Positions 49,822-59,446 are shown, numbered from the stretch's first letter. The stretch is DNA of 64,000 nucleotides from Streptococcus himalayensis (GCF_001708305.1 NZ_CP016953.1:1321501-1385500); one strand, 5' to 3'. Program-made: numbers and translations. Notes: generated from the sequence alone by a model not told the origin.

Positions 49822-49923
49822 GAACCTTTAATGCAGTCCAGAGAGGCTACCAAGGTTGACCGTTTAAAAAAGGGAGTGTCCCTTGCTTTTTCGTGCAACC
49901 TTGCCTACTGGCAAGGTTTTTTT
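49822..49923 (+). promoter_or_regulatory. PyrR attenuator before pyrF
   Basis: AACCTTTAATGCAGTCCAGA, continuing GAGGCTACCAAGGTTG, is the canonical PyrR site. The terminator AACCTTGCC TACT GGCAAGGTT (49897-49918) with TTTTT follows. The AAGGTT in the site can pair with the terminator arm to form the antiterminator. UMP-bound PyrR is expected to favour termination. Confidence 0.9.
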
Positions 49924-49949
49924 GAATGAAAGATTCCAAAGGAGAAACC

Positions 49950-50645
49950 ATGCACGAAACACGTCCGATTGTGGCTTTAGACTTTCCTTCCTTTGACCAT
50001 GTCAAGGAATTTCTAGCCCTTTTCCCTACAGAAGAAAAGCTTTTTGTAAAGATTGGTATGGAATTATACTATGCCACAGGTCCAGAGATTGTCCACTATG
50101 TCAAAAGTCTAGGACACAGCATTTTTCTAGATTTGAAACTCCATGATATTCCTAATACAGTTCAGTCTACCATGGGAGTTTTATCTCGCTTGGGAGTTGA
50201 TATGATGACTGTTCAGGCTGCAGGTGGGGTCGAGATGATGCGGGCGGCAAAAGCTGGCTTGGAGCAGGAAGCCATCCTCATTGCGGTGACCCAGCTAACT
50301 TCTACAACAGAAGAGGACATGCGGGAGTGTCAAAACATTCAAACCAGTCTGGAAGAGTCGGTCGTTCACTATGCCCAAAAGACTGCAGAAGCAGGGCTAG
50401 ATGGGGTGGTTTGCTCAGCCCATGAAGTGGCCCTGATTAAGGGGGCAACCTCTGAGGACTTTATTTGCCTGACGCCGGGGATTCGTCCGAGCGGGACAGC
50501 AGTCGGAGACCAAAAGCGGGTCATGACCCCGCATGACGCTCAACTCATTGGGAGCAATTATATTGTCGTGGGACGCCCAATTACACAGGCCAAGGATCCG
50601 GTCGCGGCTTACCATGCGATTAAAGAGGAATGGAATCAAGCATAA
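49950..50645 (+). CDS. pyrF: Orotidine 5'-phosphate decarboxylase
   Basis: PyrF (231 aa) converts OMP to UMP. The catalytic Lys-Asp array is in [13 protein letters not shown], the early substrate aspartate is in VALDFP, and the phosphate-binding end is LTPGIRP with VVGRPI. ATG 49950 follows AAAGGAG. An in-frame ATG at 49926 lies at the end of the attenuator and lacks a ribosome site. Confidence 0.96.
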   Translation: MHETRPIVALDFPSFDHVKEFLALFPTEEKLFVKIGMELYYATGPEIVHYVKSLGHSIFLDLKLHDIPNTVQSTMGVLSRLGVDMMTVQAAGGVEMMRAAKAGLEQEAILIAVTQLTSTTEEDMRECQNIQTSLEESVVHYAQKTAEAGLDGVVCSAHEVALIKGATSEDFICLTPGIRPSGTAVGDQKRVMTPHDAQLIGSNYIVVGRPITQAKDPVAAYHAIKEEWNQA

Positions 50646-50664
50646 GATAAGAAAGGAAGAAAAG

Positions 50665-51294
50665 ATGACTTTAGCAAAAGATATTGCGCGTGATTTATTA
50701 AAGATTCGTGCCGTTTACCTCCAACCAGAAAATCCCTTCACTTGGGCGAGCGGCATTCACTCCCCGATTTATACGGATAATCGGGTCACACTGGCCTATC
50801 CTGAAACACGAACCTTGATTGAAAATGGCTTTGTTGAAGCGATTGCAAAAGAATTTCCAGAAGTGGAGGTTATCGCAGGAACTGCAACGGCAGGAATTCC
50901 TCATGGGGCTATCATCGCAGATAAGATGAATCTGCCTTTTGCCTATATCCGGAGTAAGCCAAAGGATCACGGTGCAGGCAATCAAATTGAAGGGCGTCTT
51001 GAAAAAGGACAAAAGATGGTCGTTGTGGAAGATTTGATTTCAACAGGGGGATCTGTCCTTGAAGCGGTAGCAGCAGCTGAGCGAGAGGGGGCAGATGTCC
51101 TTGGAGTTGTTGCCATTTTCACCTATCAGCTACCCAAGGCTGATCGCAATTTTGCAGCAAAAGGGGTGAGATTGGTGACCTTGTCCAACTACACAGAGCT
51201 CATTCAGCTAGCCGAGGAAGAAGGTTATGTATCTAGCGAAGGCTTGGCCTTGTTAGAACGTTTTAAGGAAGACCAAGAAAACTGGCAGGGATAG
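50665..51294 (+). CDS. pyrE: Orotate phosphoribosyltransferase
   Basis: PyrE (209 aa) forms OMP from orotate and PRPP. The PRPP loop is [12 protein letters not shown], and the early [16 protein letters not shown] segment is typical. AAAGGAAG precedes ATG 50665, 19 nt after pyrF. The next gene (ASCH) starts 2 nt after its stop. Confidence 0.96.
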   Translation: MTLAKDIARDLLKIRAVYLQPENPFTWASGIHSPIYTDNRVTLAYPETRTLIENGFVEAIAKEFPEVEVIAGTATAGIPHGAIIADKMNLPFAYIRSKPKDHGAGNQIEGRLEKGQKMVVVEDLISTGGSVLEAVAAAEREGADVLGVVAIFTYQLPKADRNFAAKGVRLVTLSNYTELIQLAEEEGYVSSEGLALLERFKEDQENWQG

Positions 51295-51296
51295 CC

Positions 51297-51728
51297 ATGG
51301 CGAAATTTGGAGATTTGCAGAAAAAATATCCTGATTTAGAAGTGTGGGCTCATCCAGCAGAATATAAGGATTTATATGATTTGACAGTGAAGGGCATCAA
51401 AACAGCTACCTCATCTTGGCATGATTCGTATTTGGCATGTGGCGAGGGGGTTCCTAGCCAGAGTGAGGTGGGGACTTGCTCGATTATGCTGGATGATGCG
51501 GACAATCCGACTGCTGAAGTTTTATTGCAGACAGACGAGATTGTAGTGGAGCGATTTTGTGATATTTCGGAACGAACAGCCTGGGCTAATGGCGAGGGAG
51601 ATCGCAGTGTCGAGGATTGGAAGAAAATCTTTGGAGAGTTCTGGGAACGAACGCTGCCAGATGAAGGTCTTAGGTTCTCTGAAACGGGCTTGGTTGTCAC
51701 AGAATTTTTCCATGTAAAAGAAGTCTAA
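51297..51728 (+). CDS. ASCH-domain protein
   Basis: A 143-aa protein with the features of the ASCH fold (PUA-like): GIKTATSSWH near residue 35, EVLLQTDEIVVERFCDI in the middle, and FWERTLPDEGL near the end. Some ASCH proteins bind RNA or hydrolyse modified cytidines. The exact activity here is unknown. The start lies 2 nt after pyrE and no separate promoter is seen, so it is co-expressed with pyrimidine genes, and a nucleotide role is a reasonable guess only. Confidence 0.85.
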   Translation: MAKFGDLQKKYPDLEVWAHPAEYKDLYDLTVKGIKTATSSWHDSYLACGEGVPSQSEVGTCSIMLDDADNPTAEVLLQTDEIVVERFCDISERTAWANGEGDRSVEDWKKIFGEFWERTLPDEGLRFSETGLVVTEFFHVKEV

Positions 51729-51730
51729 AG

Positions 51731-51768
51731 AAAAGTTTCAGTTAGCTTGTCTAGCTGAAGCTTTTTTC
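51731..51768 (+). terminator. Terminator after the pyrF-pyrE-ASCH unit
   Basis: A 15-bp stem (AAAAGTTTCAGTTAG with CTAGCTGAAGCTTTT, two G-T pairs), then TT. Confidence 0.88.
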
Positions 51769-51784
51769 ATGGGATTTATACTCG

Positions 51785-51990
51785 TCAAATATCAACATGT
51801 GATGCCGTTCACTCACCTTGCTTCAACAGTTCAGCGGACTGTTGAAGATTGGAAGTAAGGCTTATGAAATAATCCTCAGCATAACCTCTAGTTCTGCCTG
51901 CGATTTTTAGGACACAAGCTATGCTAGTTTTATTTATCACATCCCACAATTCTCAATTGTGGAAGCTAGTCGGATGTTGATGTTTATAAA
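51785..51990 (+). repeat. Degenerate copy related to intergenic repeat family A
   Basis: This contains a CTTCAACAGT/ACTGTTGAAG hairpin followed by ATTGGAAGTAAGGCTTA, and later CACAATTCTCAATTGTG. Both resemble parts of the copies at 6630 and 24370, but order and spacing differ. No gene is seen in 51769-52159. Confidence 0.45.
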
Positions 51991-52156
51991 GTGTTAGGTG
52001 ATATGGACGCAAGTAACTTAGGCTCTATTTACTGTGAAGGTATCATTTTTAAGGTATTTAGTTTGCTCTATTTTATAGTAAAAACTAAATAGTGATAGAT
52101 AAAAGCTCTATTTTTGAAGTTCGATGAGTATTAAAGGTGTATGGCAGTCGATTTTT

Positions 52157-52165
52157 TGCTATACT
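52157..52165 (+). promoter_or_regulatory. Extended -10 directly abutting the DUF4298 start
   Basis: TGCTATACT ends 6 nt before ATG 52172. There is no Shine-Dalgarno. Confidence 0.65.
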
Positions 52166-52171
52166 AGCAGT

Positions 52172-52468
52172 ATGAAAAAAGAACTAAACACCATTCAGAT
52201 TATGGAAGCTATTGCCAATCGTGCAGCTGCTGTCTTTGAACAGCTCGAGAGCTCGCTGGCTGCTTTTGAGGACTTAGAGGAAGATTTTGCTAGATTACTC
52301 GCTTACTACGAAAGTGACTGGCGCAAGCACTATGAGATGGACAATGAGGGGAAATTTCCGTCAGATATGCCTCGTGGAGTGCTGGGAGAAGATACGATTT
52401 ATAACCTCATTGTCAGCCATCATGAGCTCTTAGCAGAGCTGAAACGCTTAGGGGAAAGAGAAGAATAG
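52172..52468 (+). CDS. DUF4298-family protein
   Basis: A 98-aa acidic, mostly helical cytoplasmic protein (MEAIANRAAAVFEQLESSL; DFARLLAYYESDWRKHYE; GVLGEDTIYNL). It fits the streptococcal DUF4298 family, whose function is unknown. ATG 52172 is preferred over the open frame to 52124, because the family starts there and the promoter overlaps the upstream part. It is predicted leaderless. Confidence 0.8.
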   Translation: MKKELNTIQIMEAIANRAAAVFEQLESSLAAFEDLEEDFARLLAYYESDWRKHYEMDNEGKFPSDMPRGVLGEDTIYNLIVSHHELLAELKRLGEREE

Positions 52469-52496
52469 CTCAGCAGTAGCAAGCCTTTTTAGTTTT

Positions 52497-52505
52497 TGTT
52501 ATAAT
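52497..52505 (+). promoter_or_regulatory. Extended -10 directly abutting the GT-C-like gene start
   Basis: TGTTATAAT ends 6 nt before ATG 52512, with no Shine-Dalgarno. Confidence 0.7.
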
Positions 52506-52511
52506 AAAACC

Positions 52512-54020
52512 ATGTCAAAATTTTATCAGTTATTTTTCACGGCCTTGCAGTTACTGATGGTGGGGGTGATGCTCCATTGGCTCTTAGTCGCTATTTACGA
52601 ACTTCCTAAGATGTCCACATACTGGCTGGTGCTCCTTGCTCTACCTGCTTATTTCTATCGTCAGAAATTAGCAAGTCTTTATAGGTATCTTATGAAGCAT
52701 AAGGGTGCGGTGATGGTGGCAGTCATCCTCTTTCAGTTGGCGATGCTCCTATCTGCGGAACTCTTGATTCGTAGAGATGCAGCAGTGGTCTTTAAGGGAG
52801 CCTTTCGCTTTATCAGTGATCAATCGATTAGCAATTACTTGACCCGCAATCCTAACAATCTAGCCTTATTTTTATACGAACGCTGGTTCTATGCTCTTTT
52901 TGGTGATGCTGCGTTATGGATTTTGCAAGCTCTCAATATGCTCTATACGGATCTTACTGCTGTGATTTTATACAAGGGGATGAAACGTTACAAAAGTCAA
53001 GCTAGTGCGGATGCAGTCTATAGTTTGTACCTGGCCTTGCTGGGCTTCTCTCCGTATTTTTACTCCATGTATACGGATATTTGGCCCCTGCCCTTGATTG
53101 CAGGGCAGATTTTCTTGATTTTTGCCTTGTTGGAAAAGTATCAAGAACGATCAAAAACGAGAAACTTATCCTTGGTGCTGGGTGTGGTCAGTGCGATTGC
53201 CTATGTTATTCGTCCGACGACGATGATTTTGCTCATGGCCTACTTTATCCTTCTTTTTTTCAAGGGAAATTGGAAGAAAGCTTTGCTGATTTTAGGATGT
53301 TTTTCTCTCGCTTTTGCCCCTGTCTATGCGGCTCAGTCCTATCTAAAAAATACCCAGCAAGAGGTTCAAATCCTTGAAGGAGATGGGTTAGCTAAGGGGC
53401 CGCTCCTTTTTATCAATCTAGGCTTGACCTTTATCGGCCACGATCAAGAAGATATGAAAGAGGGGCTTTTACAATACATAGAGCCGTCTGAGCGTGAGAA
53501 TTACAATAACGGCATGTTTGCAACCGAAAATGTCAAAAAAGAAATCAAGCGAAGGTTGGAAGATTATTCTGTGCCATCCTTTTTAAGCCACCTCTCCTAC
53601 AAGCATAGTCTGACAGTTGCAGAAGGAACTCTTGGTTGGCTCTATCGGGCGGCAGATAAGGAAAAGACGCCTTATATCTCACCTTTATACGAGCATACCA
53701 AACATCAATCCTTTGCCAGATTTATACGGACTTATTTCCTGGATATTGACAAACAGGAGTATGATTACTATAAACTTATCAAACAGCTTGTCTGGATTGT
53801 TATGAGTTTGGGCTTGGTGTTTGCCACCCTCAAGTACCACGGGTCAGACCAGCTCAATTTTCTCCTGTTAGCTGTCTTTGGTGGCTTGCTGTTTCTTCTC
53901 ATTTTTGAAGGGGGCAAGACCCGTTATTTAATTCAATTTTTACCGCAAATTCTACTCTTAGCAAGTCTTGGTTTGACTGAGTTGAGACCGACTTTAGGAC
54001 CTAGAAAGGAAAGAAAGTGA
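52512..54020 (+). CDS. Polytopic membrane protein, GT-C glycosyltransferase-like
   Basis: A 502-aa protein with about ten or more membrane helices. A large loop after the first helices contains [15 protein letters not shown], and another, about 290-420, is extracellular-sized and charged. This plan, with the NPNN segment and the early acidic residues, resembles streptococcal GT-C type glycosyltransferases that use lipid-linked sugars. The activity is inferred. It is predicted to be translated from a leaderless mRNA. Its stop overlaps the yozE start (GTGA). Confidence 0.75.
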   Translation: MSKFYQLFFTALQLLMVGVMLHWLLVAIYELPKMSTYWLVLLALPAYFYRQKLASLYRYLMKHKGAVMVAVILFQLAMLLSAELLIRRDAAVVFKGAFRFISDQSISNYLTRNPNNLALFLYERWFYALFGDAALWILQALNMLYTDLTAVILYKGMKRYKSQASADAVYSLYLALLGFSPYFYSMYTDIWPLPLIAGQIFLIFALLEKYQERSKTRNLSLVLGVVSAIAYVIRPTTMILLMAYFILLFFKGNWKKALLILGCFSLAFAPVYAAQSYLKNTQQEVQILEGDGLAKGPLLFINLGLTFIGHDQEDMKEGLLQYIEPSERENYNNGMFATENVKKEIKRRLEDYSVPSFLSHLSYKHSLTVAEGTLGWLYRAADKEKTPYISPLYEHTKHQSFARFIRTYFLDIDKQEYDYYKLIKQLVWIVMSLGLVFATLKYHGSDQLNFLLLAVFGGLLFLLIFEGGKTRYLIQFLPQILLLASLGLTELRPTLGPRKERK

Positions 54021-54232
54021 GAAAATCATTTTACAGTTGGCTGATGACGGAGCGAAATCCAAAAAGCCAAGCTCCCAAGGCGATTTTGGCAGACTTGGTA
54101 TTTGAAGAAACAGCCTTCCCCAAACATACCGATGATTTTGACCTGATTAGCCGTTACTTGGAAGAACATGCTAGTTTTTCCTTCAATTTGTCAGAGTTTG
54201 ACCGTATTTGGGAAGAATATCAAGCCCATTAA
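54017..54232 (+). CDS. yozE: YozE-family protein (UPF0346)
   Basis: A 71-aa protein typical of the YozE family ([35 protein letters not shown]). The function is unknown. The start is GTG 54017, after AGGAAAG and overlapping the previous stop by 4 nt, which implies coupling. A terminator follows 7 nt after its stop. Confidence 0.88.
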   Translation: MRKSFYSWLMTERNPKSQAPKAILADLVFEETAFPKHTDDFDLISRYLEEHASFSFNLSEFDRIWEEYQAH

Positions 54233-54239
54233 ACAGTTC

Positions 54240-54264
54240 AAAGAGGTATTTTGCCTCTTTTTTT
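54240..54264 (+). terminator. Terminator after yozE
   Basis: The stem is AAAGAGG with CCTCTTT and the loop 7 nt, followed by TTTT. Confidence 0.8.
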
Positions 54265-54272
54265 GTTATACT
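54264..54272 (+). promoter_or_regulatory. Extended -10 of the phoH promoter
   Basis: TGTTATACT sits at the end of the preceding terminator, 37 bp before the phoH start. Confidence 0.55.
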
Positions 54273-54308
54273 AAGACTATAAAAAATTCAGGTAAAGGAG
54301 TGCTTGCT

Positions 54309-55289
54309 TTGCAAGAACATTCAGTAGATATTCACCTGCATCATCCAGATGATGCTTTTCATCTTTTTGGGTCGAACGACCGACATCTGCGTCTTATGGA
54401 GCAGGAGTTGGATGTGGTGATTCATGCACGGACAGAAGTTGTTCAAGTCATTGGGGAGGAGAATGCACGTGAGTGTGCTCGCCAAGTCATCGAGGCACTC
54501 CTTGTCTTGGTCAATCGTGGCATGATGGTTCACACCCCAGATGTGGTCACGGCTATTTCCATGGGAAAAAATGGTGAAATTGATAAATTTGTGGCCCTCT
54601 ATGAAGAAGAAATCATCAAGGATCATTATGGCAAGCCCATTCGGGTTAAGACTTTGGGGCAAAAGCTTTATGTGGATAGTATTAAACGACATGACATCGT
54701 CTTTGGAATTGGGCCAGCAGGGACAGGAAAAACTTTTCTTGCCGTGACTCTTGCCGTGACTGCCCTCAAACGTGGCGAAGTGAAGCGGATTATCCTTACC
54801 CGTCCAGCTGTGGAAGCGGGGGAAAGTCTAGGATTTTTACCGGGTGATTTGAAAGAGAAAGTCGATCCCTATCTTCGCCCAGTTTATGATGCTCTCTATC
54901 AGATTTTAGGAAAAGATCAAACAACTCGACTGATGGAGCGTGAGATTATTGAGATTGCGCCCCTTGCTTACATGCGTGGTCGAACCTTGGAGGATGCTTT
55001 TGTAATCTTGGATGAGGCACAGAATACAACCATTATGCAGATGAAAATGTTTCTGACTCGCCTTGGCTTTCACTCCAAGATGATTGTCAATGGGGATAGT
55101 AGTCAGATTGACCTCCCACGCAATGTCAAGTCTGGGCTGATTGATGCGACTGAAAAGCTCAAGAAAATTCCGCAGATTGACTTTGTGCATTTTTCAGCCA
55201 AGGACGTTGTCCGCCACCCTGTTGTTGCAGAAATCATTAGGGCCTACGAGCCAGAAGAAAGCCATCAACACGAGCAAACAGACGCTTGA
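54309..55289 (+). CDS. phoH: PhoH-family ATPase
   Basis: PhoH-like protein (326 aa), a P-loop ATPase related to the N-terminal half of helicase superfamily I and linked to RNA metabolism. In many Firmicutes it sits near ybeY, as here. Walker A is GPAGTGKTFLA, Walker B is VILDEAQNTT, and the RTRPAVEAGESLGFLPGD-type segment is present as LTRPAVEAGESLGF. The start is TTG 54309 with AAAGGAG 9 nt upstream. No ATG fits the family N-terminus (EHSVDIHLHHPDD). Confidence 0.93.
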   Translation: MQEHSVDIHLHHPDDAFHLFGSNDRHLRLMEQELDVVIHARTEVVQVIGEENARECARQVIEALLVLVNRGMMVHTPDVVTAISMGKNGEIDKFVALYEEEIIKDHYGKPIRVKTLGQKLYVDSIKRHDIVFGIGPAGTGKTFLAVTLAVTALKRGEVKRIILTRPAVEAGESLGFLPGDLKEKVDPYLRPVYDALYQILGKDQTTRLMEREIIEIAPLAYMRGRTLEDAFVILDEAQNTTIMQMKMFLTRLGFHSKMIVNGDSSQIDLPRNVKSGLIDATEKLKKIPQIDFVHFSAKDVVRHPVVAEIIRAYEPEESHQHEQTDA

Positions 55290-55409
55290 TTTGTAAATTA
55301 TTACATAGAAGATAGGATACGAGGATGTTTGAAAAATCAGGAAAATGTTTAGGCAAATCTTGATTTTTCTAGTTTAGAGTTATAAAATCATGTAAAAAAG
55401 GAGAAAGGC

Positions 55410-55967
55410 ATGGAAAATATCTATCTTTTGCTAGCCGAAAATCGAATTCTTGAAACAGAACGCCTGATTTTACGTCCTGTGACCTTGGAGGACGCTGGGG
55501 ACATGTATGCCTATGCGTCTGATGAGGAGACAACGCGGTATGTATTTCCACAAAATCATAGTTTAGAGGAGACAAAGGCTAATATCGCTGGTATCTATCT
55601 AGCAACCCCTCTGGGTCGCTGGGGAATTGTGCTCAAGGAAACTGGTGCCTTTATCGGTAGTATTGATATGCATAAGCTAGATACGACCATGCGAAAAAGT
55701 GCTTTAGGTTATTGTTTACATAAGGATTGTTGGAACAACGGCTATATGACGGAAGCAGTAAAAGCCGTTATTCAGTTAGCTTTTGAGACCTTAGAGATGA
55801 ATGCCTTAGTTGCGGTGCATGATAAGGAAAATCCTGCATCTGGTCGTGTTATGGAAAAGGCAGGCATGCACTTTTCTCATGAAGAACCCTATGCAAAGAT
55901 GGATGGAGATCGCATCGTGACAAGGATGTATTACCGGCTGACAAAAGAGCACTATTTTGGGAAGTAA
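55410..55967 (+). CDS. GNAT-family N-acetyltransferase
   Basis: A 185-aa GNAT of the RimJ/RimL type (ETERLILRPVTLEDAGDMYAY), with the acetyl-CoA segment around GYCLHKDCWNNGYMTEAV and the end motif NPASGRVMEKAGM. The substrate is unknown. AAAGGAG precedes ATG 55410. It resembles the gene at 682 in family only. It is a single gene between phoH and the tRNA. Confidence 0.87.
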   Translation: MENIYLLLAENRILETERLILRPVTLEDAGDMYAYASDEETTRYVFPQNHSLEETKANIAGIYLATPLGRWGIVLKETGAFIGSIDMHKLDTTMRKSALGYCLHKDCWNNGYMTEAVKAVIQLAFETLEMNALVAVHDKENPASGRVMEKAGMHFSHEEPYAKMDGDRIVTRMYYRLTKEHYFGK

Positions 55968-56209
55968 AAAGACTGAGTGGAGAGGGGGAACACTGAGAAA
56001 GTCAAAGTGATAGAAAGAAGACGAATAATCTTATATAAAATTTAGAATAAAAATCGAGTGATTGATGCCTATTCTCTTTTAAGAAAGCGCCATTATTCGC
56101 TGTTCATCACATTATTTGTTATCAAAAGACTTTTTCAGTGGGCTCTGGAGAGGGAACTCTTTCTTTATCTTATAATTTATTTTTCCAAAAAACAAATTTA
56201 TATAGGTTA

Positions 56210-56238
56210 TTGACAAGAAAGTCTCTTCGTGGTATAGT
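56210..56238 (+). promoter_or_regulatory. Promoter of tRNA-Thr
   Basis: TTGACA (56210-56215), 17-bp spacer, TATAGT (56233-56238). The tRNA begins 10 bp after the -10. Confidence 0.88.
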
Positions 56239-56248
56239 AGATAAGTAA

Positions 56249-56321
56249 GCTGATTTAGCTCAGTAGGCAGAGCGCATCCATGGTAAGGATGAGGTCGCCG
56301 GTTCGATCCCGGCAATTAGCA
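56249..56321 (+). tRNA. tRNA-Thr (anticodon GGT)
   Basis: A 73-nt cloverleaf: acceptor stem GCTGATT/AATTAGC (one G-T pair), D arm GCTC...GAGC, anticodon stem CATCC/GGATG with loop ATGGTAA (anticodon GGT), and T arm GCCGG-TTCGATC-CCGGC. The 3' CCA is not encoded. It is a single tRNA with its own promoter and terminator. Confidence 0.97.
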
Positions 56322-56334
56322 TGATCAGAAGAGG

Positions 56335-56359
56335 AAAGTCTGTTTTACAGGCTTTTTTT
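56335..56359 (+). terminator. Terminator after tRNA-Thr
   Basis: The stem is AAAGTCTGT with ACAGGCTTT and the loop 3 nt, followed by TTTT. Confidence 0.88.
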
Positions 56360-56409
56360 GCTATGTTGCTGTCAAAAAACAGCTCGGTTCAGTCAAATAA
56401 AGGGAATTG

Positions 56410-56418
56410 TGATATAAT
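56410..56418 (+). promoter_or_regulatory. Extended -10 of the ybeY promoter
   Basis: TGATATAAT, 28 bp before ATG 56446. The -35 is poor. Confidence 0.6.
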
Positions 56419-56445
56419 AAAAGAAATAGATAAAGCAGGTGTGAT

Positions 56446-56943
56446 ATGTATATCGAGATGGTAGATGAGACAAAGCAAGTATCTGAAGAAATCTTGCACC
56501 AGACGAAAGATATTTTAGAGTTTGCGGCTCAAAAGATTGGTAAAGATGACAAGGAAATGGCGGTGACCTTCGTGACTAATGAACGCAGCCATGAACTGAA
56601 CCTAGAGTACCGCGACACGGATCGTCCGACGGATGTGATTAGTTTAGAATACAAGCCAGAGATAGAGATTGCCTTTGATGAGGCAGATTTAGAGGACAAT
56701 CCTGAGTTAGCAGAGATGATGGCAGAGTTTGATGCTTATATCGGTGAGCTGTTTATCTCGATTGACAAGGCGCGTGAGCAAGCGCAGGATTACGGCCATA
56801 GCTTTGAGCGAGAAATGGGCTTCTTAGCTGTCCATGGTTTCTTGCATATCAATGGCTATGACCACTATACGCCTGAGGAAGAGACAGAAATGTTTGGTTT
56901 ACAGGAAGAGATTTTAACAGCCTATGGACTTACAAGACAATAA
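56446..56943 (+). CDS. ybeY: Endoribonuclease YbeY (rRNA maturation factor)
   Basis: YbeY (165 aa) is a zinc-dependent RNase that matures 16S rRNA. The metal motif [11 protein letters not shown] (H-G-x-L-H-x-x-G-Y-D-H) is complete near residue 128. The [10 protein letters not shown] segment is also typical. ATG 56446 follows GCAGGTG. It overlaps the dgkA start by 20 nt, in the standard ybeY-dgkA-era order. Confidence 0.96.
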   Translation: MYIEMVDETKQVSEEILHQTKDILEFAAQKIGKDDKEMAVTFVTNERSHELNLEYRDTDRPTDVISLEYKPEIEIAFDEADLEDNPELAEMMAEFDAYIGELFISIDKAREQAQDYGHSFEREMGFLAVHGFLHINGYDHYTPEEETEMFGLQEEILTAYGLTRQ

Positions 56944-57319
56944 ACGCAAGTGGAAAAACCGTACCTTAACAGCCAGTCTTGAATTTGCCTTGACCGGTAT
57001 TATGACCGCTATCAAGGAAGAGCGTAATATGCACAAGCATGCTGTGACAGCTCTTTTAGTGGTCATCGCAGGACTCATCTTTGGGGTGTCCGCAACGGAG
57101 TGGCTCTTTTTGTTCCTGAGTATTTTTTTGGTCATCGCCTTTGAAATCATGAATTCAGCGATTGAAAATGTGGTGGATTTGGCGAGTGATTATCATTTTT
57201 CCATGTTGGCTAAAAATGCTAAGGATATGGCAGCAGGGGCTGTCTTGGTTATTTCAGTCTTTGCACTATTGGTGGGGATGATTATTTTTCTGCCCAAAAT
57301 TTGGCAGTTGATTTTTTAA
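56924..57319 (+). CDS. dgkA: Diacylglycerol/undecaprenol kinase
   Basis: A small integral membrane kinase (131 aa) with three hydrophobic helices. It has the family motifs EERNMHKHA and [17 protein letters not shown]. In Gram-positive bacteria this family phosphorylates undecaprenol, recycling the lipid carrier of cell-wall synthesis. It starts inside the ybeY 3' end and precedes era by 49 nt. Confidence 0.94.
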   Translation: MDLQDNKRKWKNRTLTASLEFALTGIMTAIKEERNMHKHAVTALLVVIAGLIFGVSATEWLFLFLSIFLVIAFEIMNSAIENVVDLASDYHFSMLAKNAKDMAAGAVLVISVFALLVGMIIFLPKIWQLIF

Positions 57320-57368
57320 GAAGAAAGAAAGGATTGGACAAGAGTGGAACTCTTATCCACAAAAAGAA

Positions 57369-58265
57369 ATGTTTAAATCAGGATTTGTAGCTATTTTAGG
57401 TCGTCCAAATGTTGGGAAATCGACCTTTTTAAATCATGTCATGGGGCAAAAAATTGCCATCATGAGCGATAAGGCGCAGACAACGCGCAATAAAATCATG
57501 GGAATTTACACGACAGAGCAAGAGCAGATTGTCTTTATCGACACCCCTGGAATCCATAAGCCCAAGACAGCTCTGGGGGACTTTATGGTGGAGTCAGCTT
57601 ATAGCACTCTTCGCGAGGTGGATACGGTGCTTTTTATGGTGCCAGCTGATGAGCCGCGCGGTAAGGGCGATGACATGATTATGGAACGTTTGAAGGCGGC
57701 GAAAGTTCCTGTAATCTTGGTTGTAAACAAGATTGATAAGGTTCATCCGGACCAGCTGCTCAGTCAGATTGATGATTTTAGAAATCAAATGGATTTCAAG
57801 GAAATCGTGCCGATTTCTGCCCTGCAAGGCAACAACGTTTCTCGCTTGATTGACATTTTGAGTGAGAATTTAGAAGAAGGTTTCCAGTATTTTCCAGCTG
57901 ATCAGATTACGGATCATCCAGAGCGATTCTTGGTATCTGAAATGATTCGGGAGAAGGTGCTTCATTTGACACGCGAGGAAATTCCGCATTCAGTAGCCGT
58001 GGTCATTGATAGTATGAAGCGAGATGAGGAGACGGATAAGATTCATATTCGAGCAACCATCATGGTGGAGCGTGATAGCCAAAAAGGCATCGTCATCGGA
58101 AAAGGTGGGGATATGCTCAAGAAAATTGGCTCCATGGCTCGCCGTGACATCGAGTTAATGTTGGGTGATAAGGTCTTCTTAGAAACCTGGGTCAAGGTCA
58201 AGAAAAATTGGCGGGATAAAAAGCTAGACCTAGCAGACTTTGGCTATAATGAGAAGGAATACTAA
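57369..58265 (+). CDS. era: GTPase Era
   Basis: Era (298 aa) binds 16S rRNA and is needed for 30S assembly. The G domain shows [12 protein letters not shown] (G1), TTRNKIMG (G2 region), DTPGIHKPK (G3) and NKID (G4). The C-terminal KH domain includes [25 protein letters not shown] residues around 235-255. ATG 57369 follows AAAAAGAA. The N-terminus matches the family ([10 protein letters not shown]). Confidence 0.97.
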   Translation: MFKSGFVAILGRPNVGKSTFLNHVMGQKIAIMSDKAQTTRNKIMGIYTTEQEQIVFIDTPGIHKPKTALGDFMVESAYSTLREVDTVLFMVPADEPRGKGDDMIMERLKAAKVPVILVVNKIDKVHPDQLLSQIDDFRNQMDFKEIVPISALQGNNVSRLIDILSENLEEGFQYFPADQITDHPERFLVSEMIREKVLHLTREEIPHSVAVVIDSMKRDEETDKIHIRATIMVERDSQKGIVIGKGGDMLKKIGSMARRDIELMLGDKVFLETWVKVKKNWRDKKLDLADFGYNEKEY

Positions 58266-58300
58266 GCTTGAGCAATTTTAGAAAAGGTTGAGGAGTAAGA

Positions 58301-58774
58301 ATGGCAGATTATATTTCTTATATTCGCTCAAAAGTTGGGCATGACAAGGTGATTTTGACCTTTGCAGGGGGTATTTTAACAAATGCTGCTGGGGACATTC
58401 TCTTACAACTTCGTGGCGATAAGAAAACCTGGGCGATTCCTGGCGGTGCCATGGAATTAGGGGAATCTTCTGTTGATGCCCTCAAGCGTGAATTTTTAGA
58501 AGAAACGGGCATCGAAGTGGAGCCCGTTCGCTTTTTGAATGCGTATACTAATTTTGAGGAAGTCTATCCCAACGGTGACCGAGTGCAGACAGTAGTACTT
58601 CTCTATGAAGTTGTGGCCTTAAAGGAGTTTGATATTGCACATTTCCACAATGAAGAGACCCTGAGCCTCCGCTTTTTTTCACCAGAAGAGATTGCCCGCT
58701 TAGCGTCCATCTCAGATAAGCATCGGCTGATGCTGGATGAATTTTTAAACCATACCTTTGCTATGGGACACTAA
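58301..58774 (+). CDS. NUDIX hydrolase
   Basis: A 157-aa NUDIX protein. The Nudix box is complete, from GAMELGESS through REFLEETGIE. Members cleave nucleoside-diphosphate-linked compounds. The ADP-ribose-pyrophosphatase-like arrangement (TFAGGILTNAAGDILLQ) does not fix the substrate. GAGG precedes ATG 58301. It lies 35 nt after era and 23 nt before the AAC-like gene, so the three are probably co-transcribed. Confidence 0.92.
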   Translation: MADYISYIRSKVGHDKVILTFAGGILTNAAGDILLQLRGDKKTWAIPGGAMELGESSVDALKREFLEETGIEVEPVRFLNAYTNFEEVYPNGDRVQTVVLLYEVVALKEFDIAHFHNEETLSLRFFSPEEIARLASISDKHRLMLDEFLNHTFAMGH

Positions 58775-58797
58775 GATTGAAGAGGCAGGAGCAGGAC

Positions 58798-59232
58798 ATG
58801 GAACATACGATTCAAATGGTTCAACCAGATGAAGTTGAAATCTGGCTAGGTTTTGCAAAACAAATCTGGTCTAGCGATAGAGAGAAGTTACGGACAGGCT
58901 TTTTAAGCAATCCATTTCCCTATGAATTTCTCTACTGGCGTGGAGGAAAGGCTCTTGCCTGGTTAAGTCTTTCTATTCGCAAAGAATATGTGGAAGGGTG
59001 CTCTAGTCTACCGATTGCCTATTTAGAGGGAATTTCTGTTCTCCCAGAAGCTAGACGACAAGGCATCGCACGAGAGTTGCTTGCCTTTGCTAGACAATGG
59101 GCGAAAGACCATGATTGTCTACAATTAGCTTCCGATTGTTCCTTAGAAAATGAGCTTAGCCAAGCATTTCATCACAGAAGCGGTTTTCGTGAAGTTGGCC
59201 GAACTGTTCATTATATCTTGAACGTGGATTAG
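58798..59232 (+). CDS. GNAT acetyltransferase resembling aminoglycoside 6'-N-acetyltransferases
   Basis: A 144-aa GNAT from ATG 58798 (GGAG about 8-12 nt upstream; TTG 58777 is less likely). The core SIRKEYVEG...PIAYLEGISVLPEARRQGIA...WAKDHDC...LASDCSLENELSQAFHHRSGFRE matches, from memory, the pattern of chromosomal AAC(6')-I enzymes of the Acinetobacter/Enterobacter type. This includes the SDxxLxNxxSxxxH segment typical of that group. It may modify aminoglycosides or a natural amine. Activity is unproven. The gene and its NUDIX neighbour interrupt the usual era-mutM order. Confidence 0.75.
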   Translation: MEHTIQMVQPDEVEIWLGFAKQIWSSDREKLRTGFLSNPFPYEFLYWRGGKALAWLSLSIRKEYVEGCSSLPIAYLEGISVLPEARRQGIARELLAFARQWAKDHDCLQLASDCSLENELSQAFHHRSGFREVGRTVHYILNVD

Positions 59233-59446
59233 AAGGCTGTGCTATAAGAAAGGTAAGTCGAAGAGTTAGGCTAGGCACTCTTATTAGTGTAATGCGAAAA
59301 GTTGTTCGTTTATATAAAAAATGAAGAAAGGATAGGGAAGCTGGTGTTCGAAATGAAATACTGGCTGCGGACGGTGTCAAAAAGACTAAACGTAGGTGTT
59401 ATTGATAGATTTGACTATGTCTGCTTACGCCCTTTGTATCTTAATC

